Source: Corynespora cassiicola
Taxonomy: Eukaryota > Ascomycota > Dothideomycetes > Pleosporales > Corynesporascaceae
Reading direction: 5' to 3'
Assembly: GCA_022059125.1 (NCBI GenBank)
Contig: JAEUWY010000022.1
Location: 52,332 to 116,331 of the forward strand
Length of the DNA: 64,000 nt
The first letter of the stretch is position 1, and every line of letters begins with the position of its first letter. Position numbers and translations under genes: made by a program. Shown piece by piece: positions 26,901 through 39,005 of the stretch. The notes under the pieces were generated by a model. That model made no database searches. It was not told where the DNA came from and was given only the letters and a program-made list of their open reading frames with translations.

Positions 26901-28820
26901 AATACTTATAATAAGAAATTGCTCGTAATAGATAAGAGTTTGTTTTATTAGTAATACTACTTTTAAAAAACGCTATTTAAGCTTTTTACGGACTATAATA
27001 ACTTTAAGTAGTTTATAGAGACAAAAATACTTAACTACTACTAAATTAGAGTATACGAAAAATTTACAGAGTATAATTTTATTATAATTTATTACTTAGA
27101 AAAGCTAAACTCTGCGGACAGCTTATTAAAAAAGCTGAATTATATAAAAAAAGTTTAATAACTATTACAGAAGAGTAATAAAGCCTATATAGAGCTACTA
27201 CGAGCTATAATAACCCGGAAATTCTTATAAAACCCCGTAATACTAGCGATAATTACAAGATTATTTAGAGAGTATATAGATAGTACTAGAATACTTTAGA
27301 TAAAACATCAGAGGCTTTTAGGACCCCGTATCAGAAAAAAACTACCCGAAAAAAAGAAGAAAAATAAAAAAAAAGAAATAAAAAGAGAAAGTTTAAGAGA
27401 AAAGAATAGAGATATTTTAATTTTAGACTTTTGTAGTAAAGACAGTAAAAAAAATAAGTAAAAAACTCTTTTAAAAAGAAAAGAAAAACAACTTTTTACC
27501 TCTATTTTAAAATAATACTAAACAACTAACTAGTTAAAATTATAACTAAGTACAGATTAGAAGAAGGCTAAAGCATTTTAAGAATACTATAATAGTTTAA
27601 TAGCAGGTTACTTCGGAGTAAAAAAGACGCTAGAGAAAATTAGACGTAAGTACTATTAGAAAAAAATTAGAAAAAACGTAGAAGCGTACTATAATAACTG
27701 TTTAAAGTATAAAAAATTAGTCGCAGCTAGATACCGCTTTTATAGTTTATTAAACTTTTTTCTAGCTTTTAATAAGCTGTAGTTAGACGTTATAATAGAC
27801 TTTATTACTAAACTTCCTCTATTAAAATACTTTAGCTAAGTATACGACTTAATACTAATAGTAGTAGACTAATTAATAAAAATAGTCTACTATATACTAG
27901 TCTGAGCGAATTAAACCGCTTAAAACCTAGCTTAAATCTAAATAAAAGAAATAGTCTAATTTTATAGAACTCTAAAAAATATTATTTCGGATTAAAAACT
28001 CTTAATAAATTCTAAGTATTAGAATAGTTTTTATTACTACTTAAGTACTTTAAAAGTTTTATTTTTTATTTATTATTTTAAGACAGATAAATAAACAGAG
28101 AGACAGAATTAGACCCTAGAATAGTATTTTAGATGCTATTATTGTCTAAAACAGAATAACTAAATAATTTAGTTGCTAATTATAAAATTTATATATAATA
28201 ACAGCGTACACGTAACTACTATAATTATACTATTTTAAGTATACTATAAAGCGGACTTAAGAGCGCTAGACTGGCCCGGAATATCTTTAAATAGCGAAGA
28301 ATTACATTTAAAAAATAATTTAGTAGTAAAAGTACTTGTTTTACAGACAGAATGTCGCCGGAAAATTAAAATAGTAAATAAATACTAAAAAAAGTACTCT
28401 GATAAAAAGAGAAAGTATATTTTTTTAGTAATAAAGAATAAGGTGCTTATATTAAACAGGTATATACGCTTAATAAAGCTGAAAAAAAAACTAGATTAGA
28501 AATATATAGAACTAGAGACTATTATAGCCTAGATTAGGCCAGATGTATATAAAGTAAACCTACCTAAACTACAAAGCATCCACCTAATCTTCTATATATT
28601 ATTACTAGAAAAATATACTAAGAAAAAGATAATATAACTTTAAAGCGAACTACTAGTAGACATATTACGCATAATAGGCGATAATATCTATTTTATTAAA
28701 AAAGTACTAGATCGGAGAGAATCTTTAGTTAGTATTTAAAAATATTTAGTAAAATAGAAAAATTACTCTGAAAAAAAAAATTTTTAGAAATCTAGACTAA
28801 ATATAAGCGCTAGCGCGATT
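23950..28820 (+). pseudogene. gag-pol-chromodomain of gypsy element 3, inactivated
   Basis: The order gag knuckle, protease, RT, RNase H, integrase, chromodomain is readable across stops. The integrase segment near 27780 keeps the YDxILIVVD pattern. The end of integrase near 28545-28625 keeps the LPKLQSIHLIFYILLLEKY pattern typical of the family. The last domain has the chromodomain-like ILDRRES...YLVK.KNYSEK pattern. Lost Trp and Gln codons (now TAG/TAA) are the usual breaks, as expected from C-to-T/G-to-A RIP. Not functional. Confidence 0.75.
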
Positions 28821-31293
28821 AATAACTTCTAAAAATAAAAAAGTATTTAGAGCCGACGAATAAAAGAGAGTAAATAAGCTACTTTATGCTATAAAGCTCT
28901 ATTATAGCCTACGATAGATTAAAATGCCTAGAAAAAAGCTAGATAACTTTTAAGTAAGCTAGTATCCGAAAATTTAGCTGAAAAAAAAAGAATAAGAAAT
29001 ATAGCTACCTTTACTTTATATTTTTTCCTAAAAAATATATTAGGTTTTTTATATAAAAAGGTGTTTAATAGCGCTATAATTCTAAAAAAATATAGAATTA
29101 AAAACTATACGAAGAGGTTAAAAAAACTTATAAAAATGTTACTAGCCTATTATAGTCTAAAATAACCTATAAAGAACTAAAGAATATTATAATAAGGTAT
29201 AAGGGAAAATATTAGAGTAAGAGAACTTATATTATAAAGAACTATTTAAAAATTAGGTAGAGGGCTACTAAAAACCCCGGGTATCACCTATATACTTTAG
29301 AAGAAACTATAACGCCAAAAAAGAAGCTAAAAAAAACTAACCTAGACTTTTCTACGCTATAATACTCTATAAGAGCCTGTATTAATTTATACTATTATAT
29401 ATTAACTAGGCACAGGCCGCAGTAAGGGGCTCGATCTGTCTCTAGAGCTTTTTAATTTTTTTTATAAAAATATTTTTTTTGTTTTTTAAAGCACGCGCAC
29501 GTTCAGCCTTAAAATTAATAATTTAAGTTTTTAATTTTTTTTTCTCTTAGGTAGCTGTAGCAGCTAGACTAGAAACAGTTTTACTACTACGACTTTAGAA
29601 AAAAACGTTAGTATAGGCTATTATAGCGTATAATAAGCTATTTTATCTTTTTTTTAGGCGTATTACTATTTTTTTAGTTAGTTTTAACTTAAGCGGATAT
29701 AAAAGCTTTAAAAGTATATTTTTTAGCTTCTACTTTGGCAGCGACGCTTTTAGAGTTTTACTTATACTTACTAAAGCGTATTTTAAACTACGGAGTGTTA
29801 TTAGCAGAAACTGTACTATAATATAGTATTAAATAAGTATTATAGAGAATAAACTTTCTATAAAGTGTTAGAATAGCCTAAAATACTTTAAAATAAAAAA
29901 TTTTAGAGAAATTACTGTAAAAAACGCTTAAAAAGCGCTTTACAGATATAAGTTAATTTAAACTACTAAATTTCTATTTTTACAGTATTAAAGTAGATTT
30001 TTTTATAATAAGTTTTTTAAGTAACTGCTCTAGCGTTATTAAAAACTATAATAATTTAAACTATATAGTAACCGCAGCGGATCTTAAGCAGAAGATTATA
30101 AATTATATTATATTTGTTATAAAGAGCTTTAGGCATCTGAAAATAGGTTAAAAAGCTCTATAATAACTAAGAATAGCCTAAAATAGCTATAAAAAAGACA
30201 GAAACTTACCGTATAATACTTCTGGTTACTAATAAAGCACTTAAAACACTGCTTAAACAGTAATATCTTATTTTTCTCTGTTTTAACTAACTATTTTTTA
30301 TAAAAGTTTTTAGTAGATTTATTAGAAACAGAATACAGACAACTAATCTGCCTAAAAAATTAATACTCTTTTTTACTAAAAAAAAAAATATAACAGATAT
30401 AAATGTAATAGATAAACCTGCTATTGTTTAGAATATCGTTTCTAACTTTAGTAAAGTCTATAATAGATAATAATAGAGTGAAATAAGTTGCTAGAGGGTA
30501 GAAAAGTTTAAAATAGTCTAATTATTACGTATACGGTTTCTAAACTAGTTAGTTAAAACTATAATATAATAAAATAGAATATTATAGAATATTATAGGGC
30601 ATTATAAACTGTAATACTTTATAATATTTTATAATAAAGAGTATAATAAAGTGCGGTACTCTATAATACTCTAAAATAGAAAGTATAAAGAAATCTTAAA
30701 AAACTTACTAAATTAAGAGTAGAAAGTAGAAGAGAAAAAGACTAGAAGCTAGAAAGTATTAGAAAAACTCTTTATATATTTTTAGAAGGTATTTTTACTT
30801 TTTTTCTGTTAGAACTTCTTTACCGCAACTTTTTTTAATATTTTACTTTTTTACTTTTACTTTTTTTACTAAAGTAAAATAACTTTAATTTAATTCTAAA
30901 AAAGAAAAACTAGTTATATTTATGCCTACTATAGTCTATAGTAGCCTACTAAAAGATAGAGTATTAAATTTTAACTTTTATAGTAAATAGAAAAAACTGC
31001 TGTAGACTATAGCGAACTCTAATAAATTAAATTAATAAGTTTTAACTACTAGATTAAATAACTAAAGTTGCTGTATTTTATTATAAATAGTAATAAAACA
31101 GAATATCTAAACTGGATATAATTTTTAAACTATAAAGTTACTATATTCTGCTATAAACTGCTAGAAATCTAAAAGTATAAACTGTATTTTTTAAATAAAG
31201 ACTAAAGTATAGAATAGATATTTATAATTACTATTTTTTTTATCTACGGGCATAATAGTGTATAAAATTGTATACTATTAAGAAAAAAGGTAA
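28820..31293 (+). other. Unassigned 3' internal region of gypsy element 3
   Basis: About 2.4 kb between the chromodomain and the 3' LTR, present too in the inverted copy (about 54750-57220). No protein domain was recognisable in either strand. It could be a long 3' untranslated region, a captured segment or an extra frame destroyed by RIP. Reconstructing a pre-RIP consensus from the two copies would settle this. Confidence 0.5.
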
Positions 31294-31516
31294 TATAAGG
31301 CTGTATCTTATTATAATCTATTATAGCCTATTATAGAGTGTTTTAGGTTAGCTTAATTATAAGTGTAATAGTATATATTTCTAAGTTGCTGTAAGCTGTT
31401 TTAGCAGTAATTTATCTCTTTTTTCTATACGACAATATACAATTAGATTCTTTTTACCTGTCTATCTGCATTGCTGTAACCCTTACACTCTACTTTAAAT
31501 TCGTATCTGACAATAA

Positions 31517-33321
31517 CTTATTAAAAAAAAAAACTTTACTAGCTTATAAATTATAATTATTCGCTTTAATATTATAATAACTTTAAATAAGCTTTTATAA
31601 ATATTACTGCTTTAAAGCTTTAAAGCTTTAAAACTTTAAAATAATATTTTATTTTAAACTATTATAACTCTTATAACTTATATACTTATAAAATAAAAAT
31701 TACTTATATACTATAAATTAAAACTGTTATAGTAACTAAGTATATATACTACTAACTATATACTAACGTTAATAATCTAAATATTTTTTATTATTTTTAG
31801 TTACTGTTTTGTTAAACGCCTAACCAGCGTTATTACTGTTTATACTTATTATCTGTACTTATTGTTTAGTTCTGGCCCAGTAAAGCTGAGAGAAAAGGAC
31901 TCCTACAGCTCTTCAGATCTACTGTTCGGTTTCTCTGTATAATAGCAGTAGAATTATAACGCAATGAAGTTGGAACAATTACAACATCATGATATTCGGG
32001 TGGCTTGTTACGCGAACTGGCTCATAACGCGCACGGGCACAGTACACGCGTCGCATTATTGACGTGTTCGATCTGCTTGAGTCTTCCTCACTTCTAGTCT
32101 GACACCTCAAGGTAGGGTAAAGCTACGCAGCCTCGCAACCTAAAACAGACTCACTCGTCAAAGGGGAGCGACTCATCATTTAGTGCGACTTCTCAAATCT
32201 AGCCATGAAATACAAGCATATTTCGCATCATGATTGTTATTTTGATTATCTGGAAAGGTACATCTTTCCTGCAACACAGCAGCCTTGGCTTCCTCGAACA
32301 GAACCATCAAGTTCTGCAAGTACTAATATCCAGCGCCACGTAGAGGCGACTGCTCATGCTGGAGGTTTGTTTTTCGTTTTTGGACTGGGGTCCCCTTGAC
32401 GTCGGTGCAAATGATATGACACCATTGACATGCACGTTCTGCTGCCATCAGAACGTAACGTGTAGCGCTGTCAACACACTAGCCCGAGGGTGCACCGTTG
32501 GGCGACTCTGAAACTGGCAACAACGTAAAGCTTGGTATTCGCCGAGGCAAGTTGGAGAGGGTCTGGACGTTCAAGGTTGGGACAGCCGCCACCCAACAAG
32601 GGAGTTGTCGAGCATTGGGTACTGTGGAACACTTAGTATGGGGTCAGGACTTTGAATGTTGATGACATACCCATTTTATCATTTGGTGAAAGACACTAAC
32701 AAAGGAAACCCCCAGTCCGCACCCCAAAAGAAATGATCAACAACCCGGACTAATAAGTTGCTGATAGAGGTTCCAAAATTTCAGAGGTTGCGTGAGGTTA
32801 AATAGCTAACCTACCCCTGTCAGCTGAGCTCTCTTACTGCGCCCGTACGCGACGCGTGGTGGGGCTGATCAGCTCGCTTGCCTGATCAGCTCGCTTGCCG
32901 AACACGTTATCACTCCTAGCTGACCTAACTCTGTCAGCTGAGCTGTCTCGCTGCGCCTCCACAATCGTCAATTCGGCGTTTATGCTGCCTTACATGCTGC
33001 CTTACTTGCTGCCTCGCTATCCACACTTGCACACTTAACTCTGCTTTTAAGTCACGCGGATACAAGGCAACGAGTCGGAAGTATGCGCGTTACGGCGACA
33101 CAGCCACCATCACTCCTAGCTGCCTCCACAAGCAAGGTATACGCCAGCTTTGCCACGACTTGCTCATGAAGGCAGACACCGCAGAGCTCTGCTTCCCAAA
33201 TTCTAAGAATCAATATTAGAGATCATTTCTAGGCTTTCATGCGACATAGCGCCGACAATCGAGGAGAGCTTCCTGCGCAAGGTATGTTCGCGGACTGTGC
33301 TCTGAGACGACCACGCCGGCA
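31517..33321. other. Boundary from RIPped DNA to GC-balanced island; no gene seen
   Basis: AT-rich to about 31900 (with the third copy of repeat R at 31768-31915), then base composition becomes normal. The island part holds a Fot1-type transposon end (32844-32910) and a direct repeat of CTGTCAGCTGAGCT (32817 and 32931). A short 64-codon frame at 32205-32399 has no recognisable feature and I do not call it. The HET gene starts at 33322. Confidence 0.6.
32844..32910 (-). mobile_element. Relic terminus of a Fot1/pogo-type transposon, not RIPped
   Basis: This 67-bp stretch closely matches the right end of the transposon at 40690-42550: CGTACGCGACGCG, a CTCGCTTG repeat and finally CTCGCTTGCCGAACACGTTA. 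No transposase and no opposite end are nearby, so it is a fragment or an excision/deletion scar. It is the GC-rich, unmutated version of that end. Confidence 0.65.
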
Positions 33322-35984
33322 ATGGGTAACTCACGAAAATGTCAACCACTGTTGGGTGGAATTCTGGAAGGTGATATCCAGATACTCTCCTTCAAATCGC
33401 AGAGCGAGTACGGTATAACGTACGTGGTCCGAAGCTTATCGACATCAACGAGTCTCGAACTTAAAGTCTTCTCGATAAAATGGGTAGGAGCTAGCAAGAA
33501 GCCATTTTTACATACCGAGATCGAGCGTTGGAAAAGCGATAGGAGGTTCTTGAGGACCTGGGTCAAGAATCATCAAATCTTCGTACTGCTGCGATTACCG
33601 GATGGAGAAGACTCGAATATGGGACCATCTTCCCAAGAGGCGGCCAAATCGTTCAGCTTCGAGGAGAAAGCAATAGCCCAAACCAATGGCACGAACGCAA
33701 TAGATGGGAGCGGCTCCAGGAGCAGTGAGTCACACATCGCCGAGAGCGATGCATCCCCAGACAAAGCTGCAAGACCAAAACAGGCAGTCCGTCTGCCCTT
33801 GGCCTATGATCCCGTTGCGTTTGATCTCCCGATCAAAGGAGAGGCTCCTCTTGCGACCATTCGCCAGATTGTACAGATCGCAGGAGACAAAAACAAGCGA
33901 CATCAGCGAATTAGCGGTAAGAGGAAGCCTCGGGGGAAGAAGAGAATATCCAATAAGACTTCTGAAACTGCGGACACACAAAGGGCCGAATTACTTGATC
34001 GCACGCGATCAAGGGACGATAATCGGGTAGTAATGACAAAACAACATATGGACGAGACCAACGAGCCACCAAGAAGGAAGATCCCTTCTGAATGTGAGAA
34101 GGACACTAGAGCATCACCATCCTGGATGGAGGCTCTGTCAGCATTATGGAAATCACAATCTGAAGAAAAGAAGGCAGCACAGCTAGCAATGCAAGCACAA
34201 AGCGAGAAAGAGGTGCGATATTGGAAAACCCTCATGAACGCACGGTTATACACCGATAGTACCATATACTTCCCAGATAGGCATCACGCGACTACAGCAA
34301 TAGGCTTCGAGTTTCGACTTCTAGAAGTCAAGGCGAAAATACTTGGCGAGTCCATACTGTGCAAGATGCACTGCACTAGCTTGAAAGCAGATCCGAAGCC
34401 ATCTTTCATTGCCCTATCATACGCCTGGGGTAGCAATAGAATGACGCACACAATCCTCGTGAATGGCCACGAGATCCACGTTACAGCAAATCTACATCAA
34501 GCTCTGTACCAAATGCGCAGGCAAGATGAGTCTGTTTTGTTGTGGGCCGATGCAATTTGTATAAACCAGCAAGACGTACAAGAGAGGAATTACCAGGTCT
34601 CGCATATGACCAAGATCTATAGCGCCGCTCAAGAGGTGGTGTCGTGGTTAGGAGAAGGTACCGAGGCGAGTGACCGGGCGATGGAGCTCATTGCTGTCAG
34701 CACCAATGAATTATCTAGGCAGGAGCCCTCTCGTCTGCAAGGAGACCTGGACGATATTTTCTCTCGATCTTACTGGAGTCGTGTATGGGTAAGATGTCTA
34801 ATTCAAGTACCATGTGTGGAACATATGCTGAAACCGTGCCATGGTCATAGGTTATACAAGAGTTAGCCGCAGCTAGTCGAACACATCGGACCTGCACTCT
34901 GCAATGCGGTGATAAGACGGTCACATTAGAGCAGTTCAAACAGTTTCTTGGAACTGTCCTTCGTCAAACGAGGCTTCCCGAGATGAAGAGTATGTTGCGA
35001 CCCAAGTCACTACTAGCCCTTAGCACACCGGACCCAACTCGTACGTTTCTGGGGGTTTTGTGGGAGTCGGCAAGCTTCGATGCATCAGAAGACGTTGACA
35101 GAATCTACGGTATCCGTGGCGTTTCCTCCAAATTCTACCGCGATAATATTGTGGTGGATTATGCGATCGATTACGAAAGACTCATGCGAAAAGTCATGAC
35201 GCTGCTCATCAACAAGGACCGGAGCCTCAACGTGCTCTGCTATTTTCACGCGTACACTTCGGAATCCTCGTCCCCGTCGACGTCGTGGCTCCGCGATCTT
35301 CGTCGACGCAATCCAGGAATATCCCCAGAAATGTACGCCTGCGACAAGGGTCGCAAGTGCAACGCCAAAATCGTGAACAACAAACTACGGACGAGAGGAG
35401 TTCATATTGGACGTGTGGCGGAGCTCAAGACCTACAGCAAAGTTACCTCTTCAGAGCAGGCATCACGAAGACTAAATGGCCGAGGCAGATTGAAATCAGA
35501 CTTGGAAGAAATCGAACTCTTGGCTGTCACAACATTAGAGCAACGATACCCGTCAGAAAGGCCACAGGCTCGAGATAACCGCTTTCTAGAAATGGTCGCA
35601 GGCAGAAAACAACAAGCGCTGGAACAGCTTGATCAGGACTTCAGCATACGGTGGCGTCGACACTTCTGGAAACGCAGGATTGAGTTCGAGAAAGGCATGG
35701 CGGGAGTAGATGAGTGGCAGCGGTTCGATGAGGCTTTCTCGCGGATTTTTGCTCGGCTCATTGGCCGCTCGGTCTTCACCACAATTGAGGGCAACCTTGG
35801 GTTGGGTCCAAGAGATATGCGGAAGGATGACCATGTATGCGTGCTTTATGGGTGTCGATTACCTGTGGTGCTGAGGAAGGATAATAGGTGTTTCAGGTTC
35901 ATTGGGCCGGCGTACGTGGATGGCGCTATGAACGGTGAGTTTGTTGGGGATGGTGAGAAGGGTGATAGATTCTGGATTCGATAG
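33322..35984 (+). CDS. HET-domain protein (heterokaryon incompatibility type)
   Basis: Two exons, 33322-34788 and 34851-35984, give 866 residues. The intron (62 bp) starts GTAAGA and ends CATAG, and removing it restores the HET motif SYWSRVW-V-IQEL. Residues 1-100 are an uncharacterised N-terminal region, 100-340 a charged low-complexity stretch, and 362-530 the HET domain, with IALSYAWG, LLWADAICINQQD.QERN and VVSWLGE all present. The C-terminal part keeps a DRIYGI stretch and a final GD.FWIR-like ending usual for these proteins, so it looks complete. HET proteins trigger cell death after fusion with a genetically different strain; the allele partner here is unknown. The start is the first Met in frame, and an upstream exon is possible. 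It is the only gene in its island. Confidence 0.88.
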
Positions 35985-36745
35985 GTTATAAAAAAACGAC
36001 AATGCATAGGATGTCCGGTAGTAGGTTTGGGCAGTCAGTTGTATGTATGCCGGCATGCCAACGAACCTGTTCTGAAGTGGATGGTTCCTCGGTCCAGGGA
36101 GCGCAACTACCCCACTCAACAATGATCGAAGTTCAATGCAGCCCGTTGCACCTTTGCGAAAGCTTCAATTTTCTGCCGAGTATTTTCAAGGTGACGATCA
36201 CAATTCCTGGTCCAGACGGAGTACCATTGGCTCGCTGCCGTCAGTCCAGCAGTATCAGCTAAGAGCCTGTTTGGCAGCTCCAGATTTCAGCTCCAGATTA
36301 GAGCCAGATTATGGCATTTTCGGCGTTATTTTCGGCGTATTATAACAGAAATTAAAGCTTTTAGCAGCTATAAAATAAATATAAAAATTAAAAACTATAT
36401 AGTACTTTTTAACTAGATTTTATAAAATTTTTATTTTCTATTTTTTTTATTAATTTTTTTTATTATTAATAAGCAGTAAGTATATTATATTATTTCTATT
36501 TTATTTTAATTAGTATATACTAACTATTACGTAATTTTATATATTTTATAATATTATTTTATTATATAGTGTAACGTTAATACGTAATCTACGCTTTTAT
36601 TTTAAATAATAATAGTATTTTAATAATACTTTCTGCTTTTAACTTATAATAACTATAAGTATAATTATATAACTTTTAAATATATTTTTAGCTTTTAATT
36701 TTTTATATTTCTATTACGTAGTTTATATAATTACTACTATTTATA
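35985..36745. other. Downstream of the HET gene: island edge then RIPped repeat
   Basis: GC-balanced to about 36345, then abruptly AT-rich. Near 36264 a GAGCCTGTTTGGCAGCTCC stretch resembles the ends of hAT-type elements, but no partner end was found. 36464-36740 repeats 22545-22815. No gene supported. Confidence 0.5.
36464..36740 (+). repeat. Unknown dispersed repeat S (second copy of 22545-22815)
   Basis: The two stretches share AAGCAGTAAGTATATTAT, TATTACGTAATTTTATATAT, a CGCTTTTATTTTAAATAATA segment and TATAATTACTACTATTTA. This copy stops where a Tc1-like element begins at 36746. Class unknown; RIPped. Confidence 0.6.
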
Positions 36746-39000
36746 CAGAGAGGTAACATTAAAAAAGCGTAATAGAAAAAATCGTACTTTTTAAACTTAT
36801 ATAACTTTTTATATAACGTAAAGGATAAGCGAGTCGCCCGGATAAGCGAGTTATTTACTTCTAAGTACTCTAGCGCGCGCGTAACCTACACCTATAATAC
36901 TATAACTAAAAAATATTTAATCTGCTTATAAAAAAGCATTAATAATTTTTATTTTATTAGCTATTAAAAATAATATAGTCTAAAGCGTACGACGCGCTGT
37001 TTCTGTGTATAGCACTCTCTATATAATACTTTATAATTAACGCGCTAGACGACCTACGCGACGCAATTACTAACCTAACTTAAAATAGCTAACTAAGCTT
37101 AAAAAAAAGTAATTATTACTTATATTTTTAAGCTAGATTTATAAAAATTCGCGTCTACGCTGACTGCTGTATATAATATAGCTAATTAGTTACTTACTAC
37201 GCAAAAGGCGGGCTCTGTTAGTATTAAGTAGTTTAATAACTTTATTAAGCGCTAGCTAGAGTTTTAAGTTTAATTAATCTGCTAGCAGAATCGCTAGCAG
37301 GTTCTATATAAAAATTTTAAAATTATACGCTTTTAGTTTAAGCTGCTGTATTATACAAAAAAAAAGTACAGTATTTCTAATAAAGATATATATAATTTTA
37401 ACAAAACGGGCTTTATGCTGGGCCAGATATTAGCTTAATTAGTAATTATAGTATTAGAAAGACGGAATTAACTAAAAAGCGTTTAGCTAGATAATTAGAA
37501 GTAGACTATAGTAATTTAGAAAATTAACGCGTACGGTTAGATAATTTCTCTTTTTATTATTTTCGCAGGTAAGTACTACCTCTCTACATAGTATAAAAGT
37601 AATAATATTTTATTTAGCTGGTATATTATACTTAGCGAGACAGGCTGGACAATAAACAAGCTAAAAGTACGTTAGTTAAAGTACTTTAACGCTTATACGC
37701 AGAGTTGTACAACAGAAGCCTACTAACTTCTTATTATTAACAGCTATAAAAGCTATAACTTTCTTACTTTTTAGAATCTCTGTAAAAAAAGTAAGATTAT
37801 TACTCTCTGTATACTTCTGTATTCTTTATATCTTCTTTAGCTACTTAATATAAAGTGTTTTTCGCTCTTAAAGCGGGCGTATAGTAATAAAATCTCTAGC
37901 TTAGCACGTAATTATATTAACTATATTAATAAAACTACTTTTCTGCCGGCTTTTAAAAAAGCTTTTAAATAATTTTTTACAGAGAGTAATATACGCGCGA
38001 GCTTCTAAAAGGTAGAAGTAGTTCTATATAATTTAGAGATAGTACTGTTAAAACTTAATATAAAGCTACGTACGCCTACGCTAGCTTTTTCTAAAACTAC
38101 TTAGTAGAAAGCTAGAATACTAAGTAACGCGTACGAGCTAGAGGCTTAATTAATATTAATCTGTAACAGAATTAGAAAGTATAAAAGCTTATTATCTGTT
38201 TCTATTATTAAAGCGCTTGCTCAGTTTAATAAAAATGCTGTAATACTAACTTATAAAGTTATATTACTTTATATACGAGTTAAAAACTTTAAAAAAGCTA
38301 ATAAAGCTGCTACGCAGCGTATAAAATAAAAAAATAAATAAATCTAGCGTAAAAAGACTTTAATAAAAGCTGAAAAAGCTAAAATTATTACTTAAAAAAA
38401 TATTAAAAAGTAATTAAATAAGAAGATACGCGAAAGTAAAATTTACTTTAATAGCAGCTAACAGGTAAAATTACGCTGCACGCGCTGTAAAAAGTAAAAG
38501 TATAATTTTTATATGTATAAACAGACAGTATAGCTACTCTAGTTACTCTTTATATTAATTTATTATAATATTTTTTAAAAGTAGCTAAGTAGGTAGTTAT
38601 ACGCGCGCTAAAGTACTTAAAAGTAAACAACTTGCTTATCCGGGCGACTCGCTTATTCTTTACATTAAACTAGCTATTTAAAAAAAAAAAATTAGTTTTA
38701 AAGATATTTACTAGCGCTACACATAAAAGAAAAAAAATAAATTAATTATATAATATTTTTAGCTTTTAAAAAAGCTCTAAAGTTATACTAAAAAAAAATA
38801 TAAAATTAAATACGCTATAACTTTTTTTCTAGCGTATAATTTTTAGTTTTTTTTTTTATATTAAAGCTATTAATAATATATAATTATATAAAAAAAATTA
38901 GTATAAGTTTGTTCTCTAAAAAATTAAAAATTTAAAAAATTAAAAAAAATAAAAAAGTTAAAATAAGTAAATTAATAATAAATTATTAATATTTAATATA
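36746..39000 (+). mobile_element. Tc1-like transposon D, 5' part, interrupted by a Fot1-type element
   Basis: Begins CAGAGAGGT after TA (36744-36745), the same terminus as at 54519 and, reversed, 42933. Positions 36746-36815 plus 38668 to about 38900 mirror 42933 down to about 42690. The element is split at a TA by the 1850-bp transposon at 36816-38665. Where it stops near the solo LTR at 39006 is unclear; the C-terminal transposase region is not seen in this orientation. Confidence 0.55.
36816..38665 (+). mobile_element. Fot1/pogo-type DNA transposon 1, RIPped
   Basis: 1850 bp. Ends are inverted: ACGTAAAGGATAAGCGAGT on the left and, on the right strand, ATGTAAAGAATAAGCGAGT, each followed by a second AAGCGAG/AAGCAAG repeat. 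The TA target is duplicated (36814-36815 and 38666-38667). The plus strand holds a DDE transposase relic: around 37390-37530 it reads IYNFNKTGFMLGQI...LVI, the first catalytic block of Fot1/Tigger-like enzymes with Asp/Glu changed by RIP. Near 38470 is a Cys-rich knuckle-like tail. The enzyme is dead. Confidence 0.85.
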
Positions 39001-39005
39001 ATATC

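Larger units (their letters stand above)
23653..31511 (+). mobile_element. Ty3/gypsy chromodomain retrotransposon (element 3), RIPped
   Basis: LTRs at 23653-23871 and 31294-31511 (219 and 218 bp) run from TGTAAAGCTGTG to TATCTGACA, with RIP-altered ends in each. The duplication ATAAC lies at 23648-23652 and 31512-31516. Total 7859 bp. Plus-strand relics in order: gag from about 23950; a zinc knuckle at 25015-25075 (C-Y-I-Y/C...C pattern); a protease-like LDAIVNS box near 25258; RT with YLDN-ILVYSN near 26280-26320; RNase H to about 27050; integrase near 27780-27900; and a chromodomain at about 28690-28810. About 2.4 kb after that is unassigned. The reverse copy is 54531-62382. Confidence 0.9.

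Noticed and set aside
23641..31511. Non-LTR (LINE) element for 23653-31511
   Set aside because: Direct LTRs with a five-base duplication and the protease-RT-RNase H-integrase-chromodomain order identify Ty3/gypsy.
32205..32399. 64-codon frame upstream of the HET gene
   Set aside because: No signal peptide, domain or supporting context; the length is expected by chance in GC-balanced DNA.
34983..35984. A separate gene downstream of the HET gene
   Set aside because: Removing the 62-bp intron 34789-34850 puts it in frame with the HET exon and restores the conserved motif across the junction.
36262..36310. hAT-type transposon end
   Set aside because: The GAGCCTGTTTGGCAGCTCC stretch is suggestive, but no inverted partner, target duplication or transposase was found.
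36002..36345. Short frames downstream of the HET gene
   Set aside because: They overlap in different frames, run into the RIPped border and show no recognisable feature.
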